Below are positions 36,780 through 48,045 of a DNA stretch of 64,000 bases, piece by piece (positions within the stretch are counted from its first letter, which is position 1; each line of letters opens with the position of its first letter). The position numbers and the translations under genes were made by a program. This stretch comes from Gautieria morchelliformis (lineage: Eukaryota > Basidiomycota > Agaricomycetes > Gomphales > Gomphaceae): assembly GCA_015179125.1 (NCBI GenBank), contig WHVA01000054.1:124001-188000 (forward strand). Reading direction: 5' to 3'. Below the pieces are notes generated by a model that was not told the DNA's origin, ran no database searches, and was given only the letters and a program-made list of their open reading frames with translations.

Positions 36780-37390
36780 TTATGTCTTCAGGTTATGCGA
36801 TCTCAGTTGGGTGGTTCGCCTCCTATAAAGAATACCACATGGCTCATGAGGCTGAACCATCAAGGTCTAGTGCCGCCATTTGAAAGTCAGGTACGGCATC
36901 ACGAACTAGAAGTGTACAGCACTCACGTGATAGTTATGTTTTGGAATCCCCTTCTCGATGCGCATTTCGAGCTTCCGGACTAATGTTGAGAGTATTGTTC
37001 CGAGTTGGAGATACGCGAACTGGCGGGGGCGTTGTTACGTCTATATACCACTGTGGGAGTAAAATAGCAACATACTGTCTCGCCGATGCAGCGATGTCTA
37101 CCTGCACCAAATGGCTGGTACGTGCTCTCGGTGCCCTTACTGACTGGCCCATACCCATGATCGACTTTCATACCTCCGTCGTATGACGCCAATGCCTGAG
37201 CTGCCACCCCTGACGGGTCTGTCCAACAATAGGGATCCCATTTATCCGAGTCTGCCCACACAGTGGGATCCATCTGCGATACTGCAGGCGACGCAACCAG
37301 GAAGTGGCCTCTGGGAACAATAAAATTGTGCGAGTCGCCGTCCGGCGCCGACAGCGTGGGAGGAACCGGCATGTCCGTTATAACCTTTCG
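36780..37390 (-). pseudogene. ERG11: C-terminal exons of lanosterol 14-alpha-demethylase (CYP51/ERG11), upstream part missing
   Basis: The minus strand reads RKVITDMPVPPTLSAPDG, HFLVASPAVSQMDPTVWADS, SKGTESTYQPFGAGRHRCIG and E. FGAGRHRCIG is the haem-binding loop with the Cys ligand, and the text is specific for CYP51, the sterol demethylase of ergosterol synthesis. After a GTATGT..CAG intron it continues TFAYLQLGTILSTLVRKLEM and IPKHNYH. A last intron leads to TLMVQPHEPCGILYRRR and the stop at 36,780-36,782. The exon starts at a canonical acceptor (37,391). About 55 bp upstream the sequence becomes transposon (37,444 onward), and no earlier CYP51 exon appears within the window. This is either a gene broken by insertion or a duplicated end; the remaining exons themselves look undamaged. 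Confidence 0.85.
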
Positions 37391-37443
37391 CTGAAACACG
37401 ATCAGCGGGGAGGCGTGGAATGTGTGCAAGGAAGGAACTCATG

Positions 37444-37635
37444 CCGAGAAGCAGAAACAGCTAAAAGCAGTTACTGAAACTATATAGGAGTTTTTGAAAT
37501 AGGATTTCAGAAATCGTTCAAAAAAAGTGTCACCGAACGGTCAGAGTTTTTGAAATTTCCGGATTTCCGGAAACTCCCTCAGTTTCTGAAATTTGGCTGG
37601 TGCCTGATTTCAGTTTCTGGGCGCCGAACAGGCCC
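37444..37635 (-). mobile_element. PIF/Harbinger-like MITE, one end only
   Basis: This is an inverted, truncated copy of the element at 48,190-48,928. It shares CAGAAACAGCTAAAAGCAGT, TTTCCGGATTTCCGGAAACT and the terminus CTGGGCGCCGAACAGGCCC, followed by TAA. The homology with 48,190 onward stops at 37,444, where CYP51 intron sequence begins. Confidence 0.75.
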
Positions 37636-37723
37636 TAACATAATCGGTGGCTTAGCTGGCTTACTGTAACGCCGACTTAAATGGTAACCGCCGTGGAGAT
37701 AAGCCGGCTTCTAGGGATCGGCT

Positions 37724-39047
37724 GAATCTGAAGCGCGGACAAGGAGCTGACTCAGCTTCGGATGCCGCCATCCCATCGGCTGCCCCCAGCTACTTGGAAG
37801 CGGCGCCAACAGGTCTTTCCCTTTCAAGATGGTCCAAGCGAACTCGAACTCAACGCTCTCCTTTGCAAGCGACGCGGATCACGTTTGTAAGTTATCGTCC
37901 TTTCAATTTTGTATTCTGTACTTACTGAAGGTTTAGAGATTGTCCCTTAGGTCCGCTTTTGTCTCAGAGAGGACAAACGGAACACGGTAAGTCCTGTCAG
38001 TCGTTTCTCGCCCTGATATCATTTACTCATTACACTTGCCTTTTCGTTGCTTTACTTCGCTGACACAATGCTCCCTGCTGGAACTACTGCCGCCGACTCT
38101 GGACACGCTGCGGGGGATGCACGGCACCCAAATCCCCCCCAATCCTCACGCCTCTATGCTCTTATCAATGTACGATGCCTTTCCCATTTTTATTTCACTT
38201 TCATTGAGGCTTAACTGATTAGGATCCCTGATCGCGTGTGATCCCATAGGCTTTGTTCCATCGCACCTCGTTAGAGGCATTACCACGCAAGCGGTTACTC
38301 CCGCCCTCTCCAGAACGTAAACAGCGTCGCAAGACGTCTAATGGAGTCTATTGACAGCTGTTTCCCAAGTCTGTACATACCAAGTAGATGTTTTGGAGAA
38401 ACTCCCTTGCTAAGCTGTTTGCCTGACCACTAGTGAGTGTGTGAGGCAAGAAGCTCACCCTGCGTATTTCGATCCACTGCTATGTACATGCCTTCCCCAG
38501 TCTCACACTATCTCAGTTCAGTGCGCGTCCGCATGCATGACTACGCCATTCAACAGCTTTGCAAATCCGTGCGCTTCCTCTGCCTCCTGTCTCGAGGAAC
38601 ATGCTGGCGGTCGCAGGGGGCGTCCGATGGCACACGTGAGACTGGAGCAAGGTTAGCAGGCACATAGGTGTCGAGCCGGTCAGCGTCATACTTCCAACAA
38701 CGATTACTGATGAGGGAAGGTGAGGGCCTCTAAGTTTATTGGTGTCAATTAAGGAAGGAGGGATGAACGACTGACAGGACTTACCGTGTTCCGTTTGTCC
38801 TCTCTGAGACAAAAGCGGACCTAAGGGACAATATCTAAAACTTCAGTAAGTACAGAATACAAAATTGAAAGGACAATAACTTACAAACGGGATCCGCATC
38901 GCTAGAAAAGGAGAGCGTAGAGTTCGAGTTCGCTTGGACCATCTTGAAAGGGAAAGACCTGTTGGCGCCGCTTCCAAGTAGCTGGGGGCAGCCGATGGGA
39001 TGGCGGCATCCGAAGCTGAGTCAGCTCCTTGTCCGCGCTTCAGATTC
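37724..39047. mobile_element. Mutator-like element (non-autonomous), 282-bp terminal inverted repeats
   Basis: The left arm 37,724-38,005 starts GAATCTGAAGCGCGGAC, and the right arm 38,766-39,047 is its inverted copy ending GTCCGCGCTTCAGATTC. The flanks are an exact 9-bp direct repeat GGATCGGCT (37,715-37,723 and 39,048-39,056). The related sequence at 48,103-48,111 (inverted) has this 9-mer once, with no insertion. Long inverted arms and a 9-bp duplication are the signature of Mutator-like elements. Each arm contains a potential start (ATGGTCCAAGCGAACTCG) followed by a plausible donor. No transposase is found in the 760-bp middle, though a short spliced frame (LPAGTTAADSGHAAGDARHP) is visible near 38,070. 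Confidence 0.88.
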
Positions 39048-39113
39048 GGATCGGCTTGGCTGAGCTAATATGCAGCTTGGCGCGCGGCTTATCGAACAAG
39101 AAAGCTCCGCATA

Positions 39114-39140
39114 CTGTAGCCACACGACCAATGATAGAGT
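39114..39140. repeat. Truncated end of TA-flanked repeat 'G'
   Basis: CTGTAGCCACACGACCAATG after TA is the G terminus, here followed by unrelated sequence. The 60 bp before it (GGCGCGCGGCTTATCGAACA...) matches the flank of G2 at 48,050-48,115 inverted, so the junction is the same insertion site duplicated. Confidence 0.7.
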
Positions 39141-40300
39141 TATACACGGTTCACAGGGGTTAGCGCCGCGTGGTGCTAAATGGTGGTAATCGCCGCTGCA
39201 CAGCGCTGGCCACCGGTGTGCAGCAGTGCTGACTCATGCTGTCCACGGCCGGCCTGTACCTCATGGCCTCGAACACCGACGCAGGGTAGCCACACACCAT
39301 GTGGCCTGCGGTGAGTACTACCCGCCACTGATAAATAGTTCATATTGCTGACGGACGGCGGGCGTGCCCGTTTGAACTCATTATGCCACCCAGAGGGAAG
39401 CATAATACATGTATTGATCATGACAGGGGCATTATGGTCTGTCCTAGCATAGTCTGCCAAGACTTTTAGTGACCTTGCAGATCGTAGAATAGTCTACCAT
39501 TAGTGGATGACTTCCCGTAGACCTAAAATCCTAAATTCCTTTTCCTAAATGCCTCGGAACAACGAGCCGGGAGCTAGCCGGTGACAGGGAAGCACATTAA
39601 AGCTCCGCCCGATCCTTGTCCCATCGCCCAGACCTCTGAATCTACGCAGGGGGTCCGACCCCCTTTCTACATAGCCATAATCAAAGTCCATAACTGACAG
39701 GTCTGACAGCTGGCATCACATTTGGCCCAATTTGGACATCAACACACTCTACAACGGCTGGCTGACCCAGGAGCCTGGCTAGAAGTCGGGCCAGCGAGAT
39801 GCCGAGCGTACGCCGATGATAGCTTGGACCTTATGACTCTCGTTTGAAAATTGGTCTTACGGTTTGAACCTTTGTCTAAACCTACAACTTTTCTCACGCG
39901 AAGCTGCTTTAGAACTGCGAGTTTAGGATTTTAGGGCTACGGAAAGTCACCCAGTACGCCATAAATTCTGAGATATTTGTTCCCAATCTATGTTATCTGA
40001 ACTGAATTGCAATTACTAGGCATGCCATTCAGTTCAGTTGAGAACAAATATGCTCAGTGCGAAATGAAGGAAGGTGTAGAAGCCTGGAACAAGGCTGTCG
40101 ACCCATAAGCCATGGGCTTGGGCGATTCTCCATGGGCGAGGATGGAGCATGTGACACGGGACCCGCGTCGTGACTCTACTCTCTGTACATGCAAAGAAGT
40201 GCCCATTCCCCCCACATGCGGCCCGACTCGGAAATGATGGTCGAGGCTGTGGCCTATGTGGACAGGGAGCATCACTGAGTGGTGGATCGCGGGGTGGAAC
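39141..40300. other. Stretch without a recognisable gene
   Basis: No ORF here resembles a known family on either strand, and I found no copy of it elsewhere in the window. A near-palindromic pair (ACTGAATTGCAATTACTAGG and CATTCAGTTCAGTTGAG) lies near 40,000-40,040. Confidence 0.4.
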
Positions 40301-40578
40301 GCGAGTGGACGGCGAGCGACAATGACCGGGATACGGTGTCGAGCATGAGGGGGCGGCGGGGTACAGGGAGGGAGGCCAAGGGCAGGTGAGGCAGGTGAGT
40401 CTCAGCGCTGAACGTTAGATAACATCGCTCACCTGAAGCGCGAGTGGATGGCGAGCGACAATGAGCGGGATACGATGTCGAGCGCGAGGGGGCGGCGGGG
40501 TACAGGGAGTGAGGCCAAGGGCAGGTGAGGCAGGTGAGTCTCAGCGCTGAACGTTAGATAGCATTGCTCACCTGAGAG
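40301..40578. repeat. Tandem duplication, 139-bp unit
   Basis: Two head-to-tail copies (40,301-40,439 and 40,440-40,578) share GGCGAGCGACAATGA, GAGGGGGCGGCGGGGTACAG and GAGTCTCAGCGCTGAACGTT with few differences. The unit is GC-rich and has no coding signal. Confidence 0.85.
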
Positions 40579-40904
40579 GGGGTGCGAGTGGGTACGAGGT
40601 TCCTCATGGAACTTGAGGGTGCACCAATGGCGGCCCCTTAGCGTTGGGTGCGAGCGACGTTCGATGGGACGTGGTGAACCACAGTGCCACGTGTTGTGTG
40701 ACAACGCGCAACAGCGCGCGGTGCAGATGGGGGGTGGGTGGGAGTGCTGCAAATGGTAATTGCCACCGTTGATGGCCGAAAGTCAGTTGGTGCCGGGCGG
40801 CACCGGCCCCGGTGAACCGTGTATTTACTGAATGATAACGCGTCACGGCACCCTTTGAGCCGAGCAATTTTGGGCGCTTGTAACGCGTCACGGTGGCTTC
40901 TGAG

Positions 40905-42694
40905 CCCCAGTGAGAATTGACCCGTATCCAAGGAGGTGGCACCGGGTGGGAGGCATAGATGTCTTGGGGTGTGGCGACGATTTGGTTAGGATCGGTTGAT
41001 ATTGGTCACGAGATGATGCGCGGGACATTCTAATTTTATAGGGATAAATCACGGGTCGATTTTAAGATTCATTTTAGAAACGTTTTGAGATATGAGGAAT
41101 CTAAATGGCGAGATATGACAGCACCGTCTCCAGACATTGAAAATAGGGCATTCTAAACTTTAAATTTTCAAGACTTGCGAGTTTTTTTTTCAAAGCATGC
41201 GTGCAAACTTTTACTTCGGACAACATGCTCTTCACGAAATCAAAACCTCAACTTCTTCAAGTCCAGGCAGATCTGCACCGATCTCCTCTCACCTGGTCAC
41301 TACTGTGGCAGCCAACTTGAAATCAGACACAGCAAATACATGCAAACATACTACGCGTCTTTGCCTCCTCCACCACGATGAGCGGCGACTTCTGTGGGCA
41401 TAACATGCTCCCCAGGCTCCATCGGCTTCTCCATAGCTCTTCATTTCCCAATGTGAGCGTGTGTTATCTACCTCAGATCTCGCTGAATTAGATCCTCATG
41501 GCAAGTCCAAATGCAACCACTGCCGGTTTTAAGAGCTGCTTTGTCTTTGTCCAGTAAGTTGTTGACTTCCCTAGTCCATATTGCCATGCATATAGGAGGT
41601 TTTCTATCCATGCAGTTCAGTAATGCCAAACTCTTATGTCTCCCACCGCTGCTGTGGGAAATGGGCTGTCTTTGTCTACAGTAAGTGATATAGCCTCCCC
41701 TCGTAATTATGTGATTACTCATGTGCATATCAATTATCTTAGCAGATCATTAATCCTTTGTGAGTTATTTGACACTATCCACATTTTACATCATGCCGCC
41801 AGCACTAACTACAGGTGCAATAAGAAGCGCACTTCTTCCTTGCACTCGACTCAGGGTCCAAGGACTTTCGTGCCTCCATCACCACTGGCATTGTGACCAA
41901 GAAGTAGGGTATGAACAAAACCGGCCACAGTGCAAGGTAAGTACTACGCGTCATGCAGTTCCTTGAACATCGTGGCTAATGCCATCTAGGAACTTATTCG
42001 CCATCAACTGTTGCCACGATCATCAAAGTAACCCAAGGGGAATTCAAGAGTGCGAGGAGGCTAGTTGAAGCGGACAAGAAGAAGGCAGTGAGTCTGCTTA
42101 TGGTTGCATTGCTGTGGCTTCACTAACGGTACACTACACTTCTAGATCAACCTGGGCCTTCACAACAAGGCAAGCGCCCTCAAACCCGATTTGAACAGCT
42201 TTACTTCATCTACTCTCACTTAACACGCCTGCGGATCGTTCTTGCATACTCGCAAGTTACTCTTCCTCGTTCTCCCTTGCATGCAGTGACCTTTGCATTT
42301 TCCAGCACACTATCATTATCTTTTCTTATCAGTCTTTCTTCATGTACCGGTGGTGGCGAACGGGCGGGGCATTTTGGAGTGGGGGATTTGGTGGGATTGT
42401 CGAGAGTGGTGAATGTAATGGGATCGGTGCCTAGCTGTCAGCAAAGTTGTAAATACTTACATACCGATATGAACAGATTTGATCCCTAGCTGTGGACCAT
42501 CCATTGGCATCTTCTCTGAACCGATAGCATCGTATATAAAAACATCTATTCATCCGCCCTGAACCAGTCTGAACCTAGGTGAACCGATAAAAATGGTATC
42601 ACTTTTGTGATCCAGCATGATCAGACCGGGTCCGTGGTTTTCACCGGCCTGACCCGCTGTGACCTCCTTGGATCTGGGTCGATTCTCACTGGGG
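40905..42694. mobile_element. Element 'L1' (1790 bp), TIR element with a gene-like interior
   Basis: The ends are inverted: CCCCAGTGAGAATTGACCCG at 40,905 and GGGTCGATTCTCACTGGGG at the right. About 520 bp at the left (to ~41,430) and about 400 bp at the right (from ~42,290) match L2, while the 0.85-kb interior does not. It contains exon-like sequence, for example STVATIIKVTQGEFKSARRL and VEADKKKA ahead of a GTGAGT donor near 42,088, then an acceptor and INLGLHNKASALKPDL. I do not recognise that protein. The flanks share CTGAG, and the G2 copy shows the uninterrupted site. Confidence 0.7.
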
Positions 42695-42901
42695 ATCTGA
42701 GCCTTCATCCAGTCGGTTGCGTCACGGTAAGATATATAGGGTGTACTTAATAGCTGCTTTCCAGTGGGTTTTATGTGATGCTCCATCTAGAAAAAGTTAA
42801 AGCTGATTAGGTTGTCTTTGTACATCCCCTTGCCTCCCGGCTCGTCTTCGGCCTCGGTCTGAGCCATTTTGGGTGTGTCATGCATCACATGGACCTTTGA
42901 G

Positions 42902-45016
42902 CCCCAGTGAGAAATGCCCCGGATCCAGGGAGGTGGCACCGGGTGGGAGCAGTAGATGTGGTGACGTGTCGGTTAGGATTGGTAGATATCGGTCCCCAGA
43001 TGATGCGTGGGACATGCTATTTTTAGAGAGCTCGATTTTCTAGAATCGTTTTGAGAAATGGAATCTAAACTGACCAGATATGACCGCACCGTCTCCAGGC
43101 GTAAAAAAATACAAATCTAAATTCTGAGAACATTGTCAACCTTTGAATTGCTGTGGACTTCTCAAATTCATTTCAAAAGTCGCAAAATTTTTTTGACATG
43201 CACATGCACGCAAAATTTTACTTGGCTTTCTACAAACTCAAAAGCTTTCGATTTCTTCAAGTGCAAAAAGATCGGCATCGTTCTCCTTTCACCTGGTGAT
43301 TGCTGTCCTTTGCAGTCAAATTTAAATTAGACTCTTAGGCAAATACATGCAAACATACTACGTGTCTTTGCAACTTGCTCTCCACCACAATGAGCAACAA
43401 CTTCTGCAGGCATAGCACGGTCCCCAGGAGTCCTAACTCAACCGCCCGCATCACTCTGACCTTAATGCTTGCCCCATCCCGTGATGTCGCCCACGACATT
43501 GACGCTGGCCCCCCCTGACATCGACACCGAGTTACATTTTCCATATGCATGTACCGAATCATGGGCTAGCTATTGCTCTTGCCGAATTGGAGTCACTTAA
43601 AACTATTTCTGGGGAGAACAGTTTGTGAAGGTACGACAGGCCCTTCACTCTTACCCTGTAGGCAACTAATCAGATTGATTTTTCCTATAAGTCATCATGA
43701 TTCTGCGCATTTACGCCATCTGGAGGCGGGATAAACGTGTCCTCGCCTTACTCTCTGTGCTCTGGGTTGCTCAGGTCGGGTTCTGCGCGATGGTGATGGC
43801 ATTTACCAAGCGTGCGCCCCATTACTGCGTATCTTGATATTCACCGTCGATAATCAGCGTTGCTTTGTATTTTATTCTAGGGGTTCCGCTGCCACGTGGT
43901 TTTGTTGGATGTATACTCACTGGTTCCGGAAGGCTGTTCAGTGAGTGCTTCACCTTGCCTATACCCGATCCCCCGATACCATTTGCTGATCATTGGCATT
44001 AAACACTTTCATCTTGCGCCCACGTTTCATCTGCATTCTCCTCTCGCAGCCCCCTTCTGGGTCATGCCTTTGATAACAGACTCGGTCGTGTTTCTTCTTA
44101 CGATCTTACGCACAAGGCTCTACGCAAACGAGAACGGGAGGACATTTCCGTCAGTCTAATCACTGCATGTATCCATCTTCCATTTCAAGAATTAGAGTGG
44201 TGCGCATGGTGCTTTAGCCACCCCTTGGCATTATCAATACCTTCAGGACTGTCCAAAGTGGCTTGGCACTGTTCTAACGTGCTTCTGCATTTTCACAGGT
44301 TATTGCAACTCTTCATCCGAGATGGCACACTCTACTTTCTTTGCATCTTCAGTGCTAATCTACTGAACGTTGTCTTGTTCCTCGTACGTCACTCATCTGT
44401 ACGCTATCAATTTACTATTCTGATCCCATCCCCGATAACCACGCTTAGGTTGCTACAGAGGACCATGAAAGCTATCGGTGCAAGGTACTTAAGTCGTCAC
44501 GCACTCGCTCTCGCCCGACACCGCACCGCCCCCCTACGACTGGCGCACTCGCGCATCCTCACCCATCCGCTTACCGACGACGCCGCCTCGTCCGTCTCCA
44601 TCCCCCACACGAGTCCCTCTTCCCTCTCCCCAGCTAGCATTTTCCAGCATACTATCTTTCTTGGTGTACCGGGAGTGGTGGTTTGGGTGGGATCGGTTGA
44701 GAACGGTGCGCCTGGTGGATCAGTCGAGGGCTAGGAACCTGAGGTGATCGGTTGGGACCGGGGGATCTGCTGGGATTGGTCCCCAGCTGTATTATCAGAT
44801 TGAAAATATTATGAAACCGATTTGAACCGATTTGTGCGATCATCCGATCTGAACTGCTCTGAACTGATAGCATCATATAAAAAAATTGTATTCATCCGGC
44901 CTGAACATACATGAACCGATAAAAGTGGTTGCAAAACTTGGATCCAGCATGATCAGACCTGGACCATGGTTTTCACCGACCTGAACCGCTCGGACCCGGG
45001 TCATTTCTCACTGGGG
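42902..45016. mobile_element. Element 'L2' (2115 bp), TIR element carrying DUF6533 gene exons
   Basis: Starts CCCCAGTGAGAAATG and ends ATTTCTCACTGGGG, with a 5-bp direct repeat TTGAG on both sides (42,897-42,901 and 45,017-45,021). The left ~540 bp and right ~380 bp match the ends of L1. The middle holds exons of a membrane protein gene. The intact G2 copy has the same site without insertion (near 47,740-47,760). No transposase is visible. Confidence 0.72.
43692..44484 (+). pseudogene. DUF6533-type membrane protein gene fragment inside L2
   Basis: Five exon-like pieces in order on the plus strand are MILRIYAIWRRDKRVLALLS, VPLPRGFVGCILTGSGRLFS, FWVMPLITDSVVFLLTILRT, LLQLFIRDGTLYFLCIFSAN and VATEDHESYRCK. 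They cover the middle and later helices of a DUF6533-type fungal membrane protein. Good donors and acceptors with introns of about 50-150 bp separate them, so the capture was at DNA level and not through a spliced RNA. The N-terminal DUF6533 helices and the cytosolic tail are missing. The sequence beyond the last exon is L2 end sequence. It resembles the family at 35,330-36,536 but the two are not close copies. Confidence 0.75.
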
Positions 45017-45408
45017 TTGAGCCATTGTCCCGCTGGAAGTTCCGCGTCACGCAAAACATCGTTGAGCCATTGGTCGTGCGGCTACAGTATCTGACATGAT
45101 TGATTTCCGCTTACGGGAACACTTCTTACTGCTCTACTGGTATCATGCACCGGTCTGAGGCTGGTACCACGGTGAGCTCTCACCACAGATGCGCTGTGCC
45201 TGTTGTTGGGCTTGGTCGCTTACATAATTACATAATATTGAAATATTGGACTTATATCAAAATAATACTTAACGCGATAATAATTTCATCGAGTAATTCC
45301 AATGGATAAGTGTAAGTAGTAACATCCAGTGTTTGCACTGAATACTTGAGAAACGGTTATAACCTAGATCCTGAGCGCTGGGGAAGAAGTATATAGACCC
45401 AGGCGAAC

Positions 45409-47273
45409 ATGGGGCTGCATAGTTGCGATTTCCAGATGAAAATTCCTGCCACTGTCGATGTCATGCATCTATTCCAAATAATCATCCCCGGATGTAGTTT
45501 ATTAGCTCTCCTGGTCTTCCTCGCTGACGGTATCCAGTTCATCCTCCGGCAACGCTGGCCAGTCTATCAAGCGGGAAGACCCCCTATTGTATGCTTAGCC
45601 CGTCTAAAATACATAGGTTCCCTTGGATTTTTCATGGCACCATATCACTTCCTTCATGAAGCACATGCGTCGTTTGCAGACTTTTGGTTGCAATTTAGCG
45701 TACGAAATGTATGCTGCCCTTCCTTCCACTCATCTGATTGCTACGGCTGATAAAACTCTCTAGTATCGAGTGCTAGCTGTGTTCGGCGAAGAGGCGCGAG
45801 ATGCCTTTTTCACTAACAAGAATCTCAGTCTCCATGATGGGTACGGCCTCTTGGTAAATATTTGCCTAATTCCAGATAATTGTGGCTTATGTGCCGTGCA
45901 GAATCCTGCAATCCGCAACCTCAGCCCTGAAGAGAGAAAGAAAGGGGCCGACACTGATGCATGGTTTGTGCGGAAATTTGTCCGCACAGACTTCTTGGAG
46001 CCTTGTACGTAGTTGAACAAACATTCACAGACTCACTGCCACGTCTGATTCATCATCAGATCTTGCGAACATGCTTTCAGACTCTAGCAAAGACTTGGAT
46101 CATTGGGGTTCGCAGGGTGTAATGGACCCGTTTGTTAGTCTACACAAGGTACGTACGTATCAACTTGAAGTATAGATTCTATTTTATGAATATTTAATTG
46201 AATGTTCAGCTTGTCTTCCAAGCGGTTACGAGGTTCGTAGTGGGAAATGAGTTAGCTAACGATCCCAGGAAGATTGAGGCGGTTGTTAATGCATTCCACC
46301 ACCTTAAAAAGGGATCGACACCCGCCTCATTGCTCTTTCCATGGTTTCCCACCCCAGCCAGAGTCCGCAGGATTTTCTCCGGCTTCACGCTATATCGTAT
46401 CATTTCGAAGGCAATCAAGTCGAGACGCCAAACAGGTGAATTTCACCAAGACATTCTTCAGACACTATTGGATGAGACCGAAGAACAATTAGACGACACG
46501 AGGATCATGAAGGTCAGTCAGTTCAGCTTATACATTGCTAACAACTGACCAGTTATTTTGCAGCTGCTTTTGTTATCCATTTTTTCAGCCGGGACCAACA
46601 CGGCCCCCATTCTTGCTTGGCTGCATATATATATGGATCAAAACGCAGCATGGAAAGCTCAAGTCATCAGTGAAATGGATTCGTTTCTCGCAGAAAACAC
46701 GGGAAGTTCGTCTTCTTTTTTGGAGGCCCTCATGGTTGTTCCATTGGCAGTCTGGGAGCATGCTCTCCCTACTTTGGAAAAGTGTCTCGAAGAAACCATA
46801 CGACTGCGTCTTATAGGCGCTCTCTTCAGGCGAAATGTTGGCGAAGACATCATGGTAGGAAGTCATACAATTCATCGCGATGACTTCGTGATCTACATGA
46901 GTGAGAACGCTCATTTGAACGAATCAATCTATCCAAATCCGCAATGCTTCGATCCTTCTCGTCCTCATCAGGATGGGCATGCTGCACGACTAGGCTTTCT
47001 TGGGTGGGGTGCAGGTGCGGCTTTCGATTATTTGATGGAGATCCTGTAGTGAATCACAAGTTATCAGGCCATCACCCATGCCCAGGCCCTCGCCTTGCAA
47101 AGATAATGACAAAGATAATCTCAGTGCTCATTCTATCCCGTTTCACTCTTGAAGCCATTGATGGAAAAGGTCAACGTCTGGCCAAAGTCCCCAAGACCAT
47201 CAATCAGTTATTTCACATCGGTCTCCCGGCTGAGCCAGTATACTTTCGATACACAGCTCGGCGATGTTCATGA
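45409..47273 (+). CDS. Cytochrome P450 monooxygenase, apparently complete
   Basis: A microsomal haem-thiolate oxygenase; the substrate is unknown. The start is ATG 45,409, with a membrane anchor near residues 20-45 (LFQIIIPGCSLLALLVFLAD). Exons join in frame across introns near 45,709-45,763, 45,855-45,899, 46,008-46,060, 46,150-46,208, 46,512-46,562 and 47,014-47,068. The I-helix reads FSAGTNTAP, with Asn where many P450s have the acidic residue. The K-helix is EETIRLR (ExxR), the PERF region PQCFDPSRP, and the haem loop WGAGHHPCPG, with Trp in place of Phe and the Cys ligand intact. Stop TGA at 47,271-47,273. The total of about 500 residues is normal. It is not CYP51. It lies between two G repeats and may be a genuine host gene in a transposon-rich neighbourhood. 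Confidence 0.85.
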
Positions 47274-47679
47274 TAATTAAACCTGTGATAGCTGTTTGGA
47301 ACAAGATATCAGAAATTAGAATGTTACAAACAGAAGTTATTTCAGAGGCGTAATACGTGCTTGCTTGAAAATGTGTGGGACGGCTGAGTCGGCGTTCGAC
47401 GTTCAGAAGTTTGAAATTACCCTTGCAGACGGTGCCACCACCTCGCTTGGAGCATCGTATCAGCTTGCTGCGCATTATTCAGCAGTTTAACTACAAAATG
47501 AACGATGCATGAAAATTGAATAAAATTTGGGCTCTGCAGAATTTACTGTAGGTGAGATTATGTATACCCGGAATTGAGATGGCGAGGCAGAAGGATACCC
47601 ACCTGTCTGTCAGGAGATGCAATGGATGATCGATGGTCTGTTGCATCGAGATCAATGACCGAGAGGCGGAAGCAGAATA

Positions 47680-48045
47680 CTGTAGCCGCACGACCAATGG
47701 CTCAACGATATTTTGCCTGACGCGGAACTTCCACCGGGACAATGGCTCAAGGGTCCATGTGATGCGTGACACACCCAAAATGGCTCAGACAGACCGAGGC
47801 CGAAGATGGGCCGGGAGGCAAGGGGATGTACAAAAGACAATCTAATTAGCTCTACAGCAATTTGTTCCGGATGGATCATCCCATAAAAGCCACTGTAAAG
47901 CAGCTATTAAGTACACCCTATATATCTTACCGTGACGCAATTGACTGGATGAAGGCTCAGAAGCGACCGTGATGCGTTACAAGCGCCCAAAATGGCTCGG
48001 CTCAAAGGGCGCCGTGACGCGTTATCATTGGTCGTGCGGTTACAG
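47680..48045 (-). mobile_element. TA-flanked repeat 'G' copy 2, uninterrupted (366 bp)
   Basis: The terminal inverted repeats CTGTAGCCGCACGACCAATG (left) and CATTGGTCGTGCGGTTACAG (right) are flanked by TA on both sides (47,678-47,679 and 48,046-48,047). TA duplication and this size suggest a Tc1/mariner-type MITE. It is the empty-site counterpart of copy 1, lacking L1 and L2. Confidence 0.75.

Larger units (their letters stand above)
40828..45087 (+). mobile_element. TA-flanked repeat 'G' copy 1, split by elements L1 and L2
   Basis: After removing L1 and L2 this reads co-linearly with the intact copy G2 (47,680-48,045, inverted). Shared blocks are AACGCGTCACGGCACCCTTT, GTAAGATATATAGGGTGTAC, GCCATTTTGGGTGTGTCA and CATTGGTCGTGCGGCTACAG, then TA. 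The left terminus has lost part of its inverted repeat (TACTG joined directly to AATGATAACGCG). Confidence 0.75.

Noticed and set aside
40429..40942. Minus-strand frames of about 100 codons
   Set aside because: They span the 139-bp tandem duplication and the start of repeat G, and no family was recognised.
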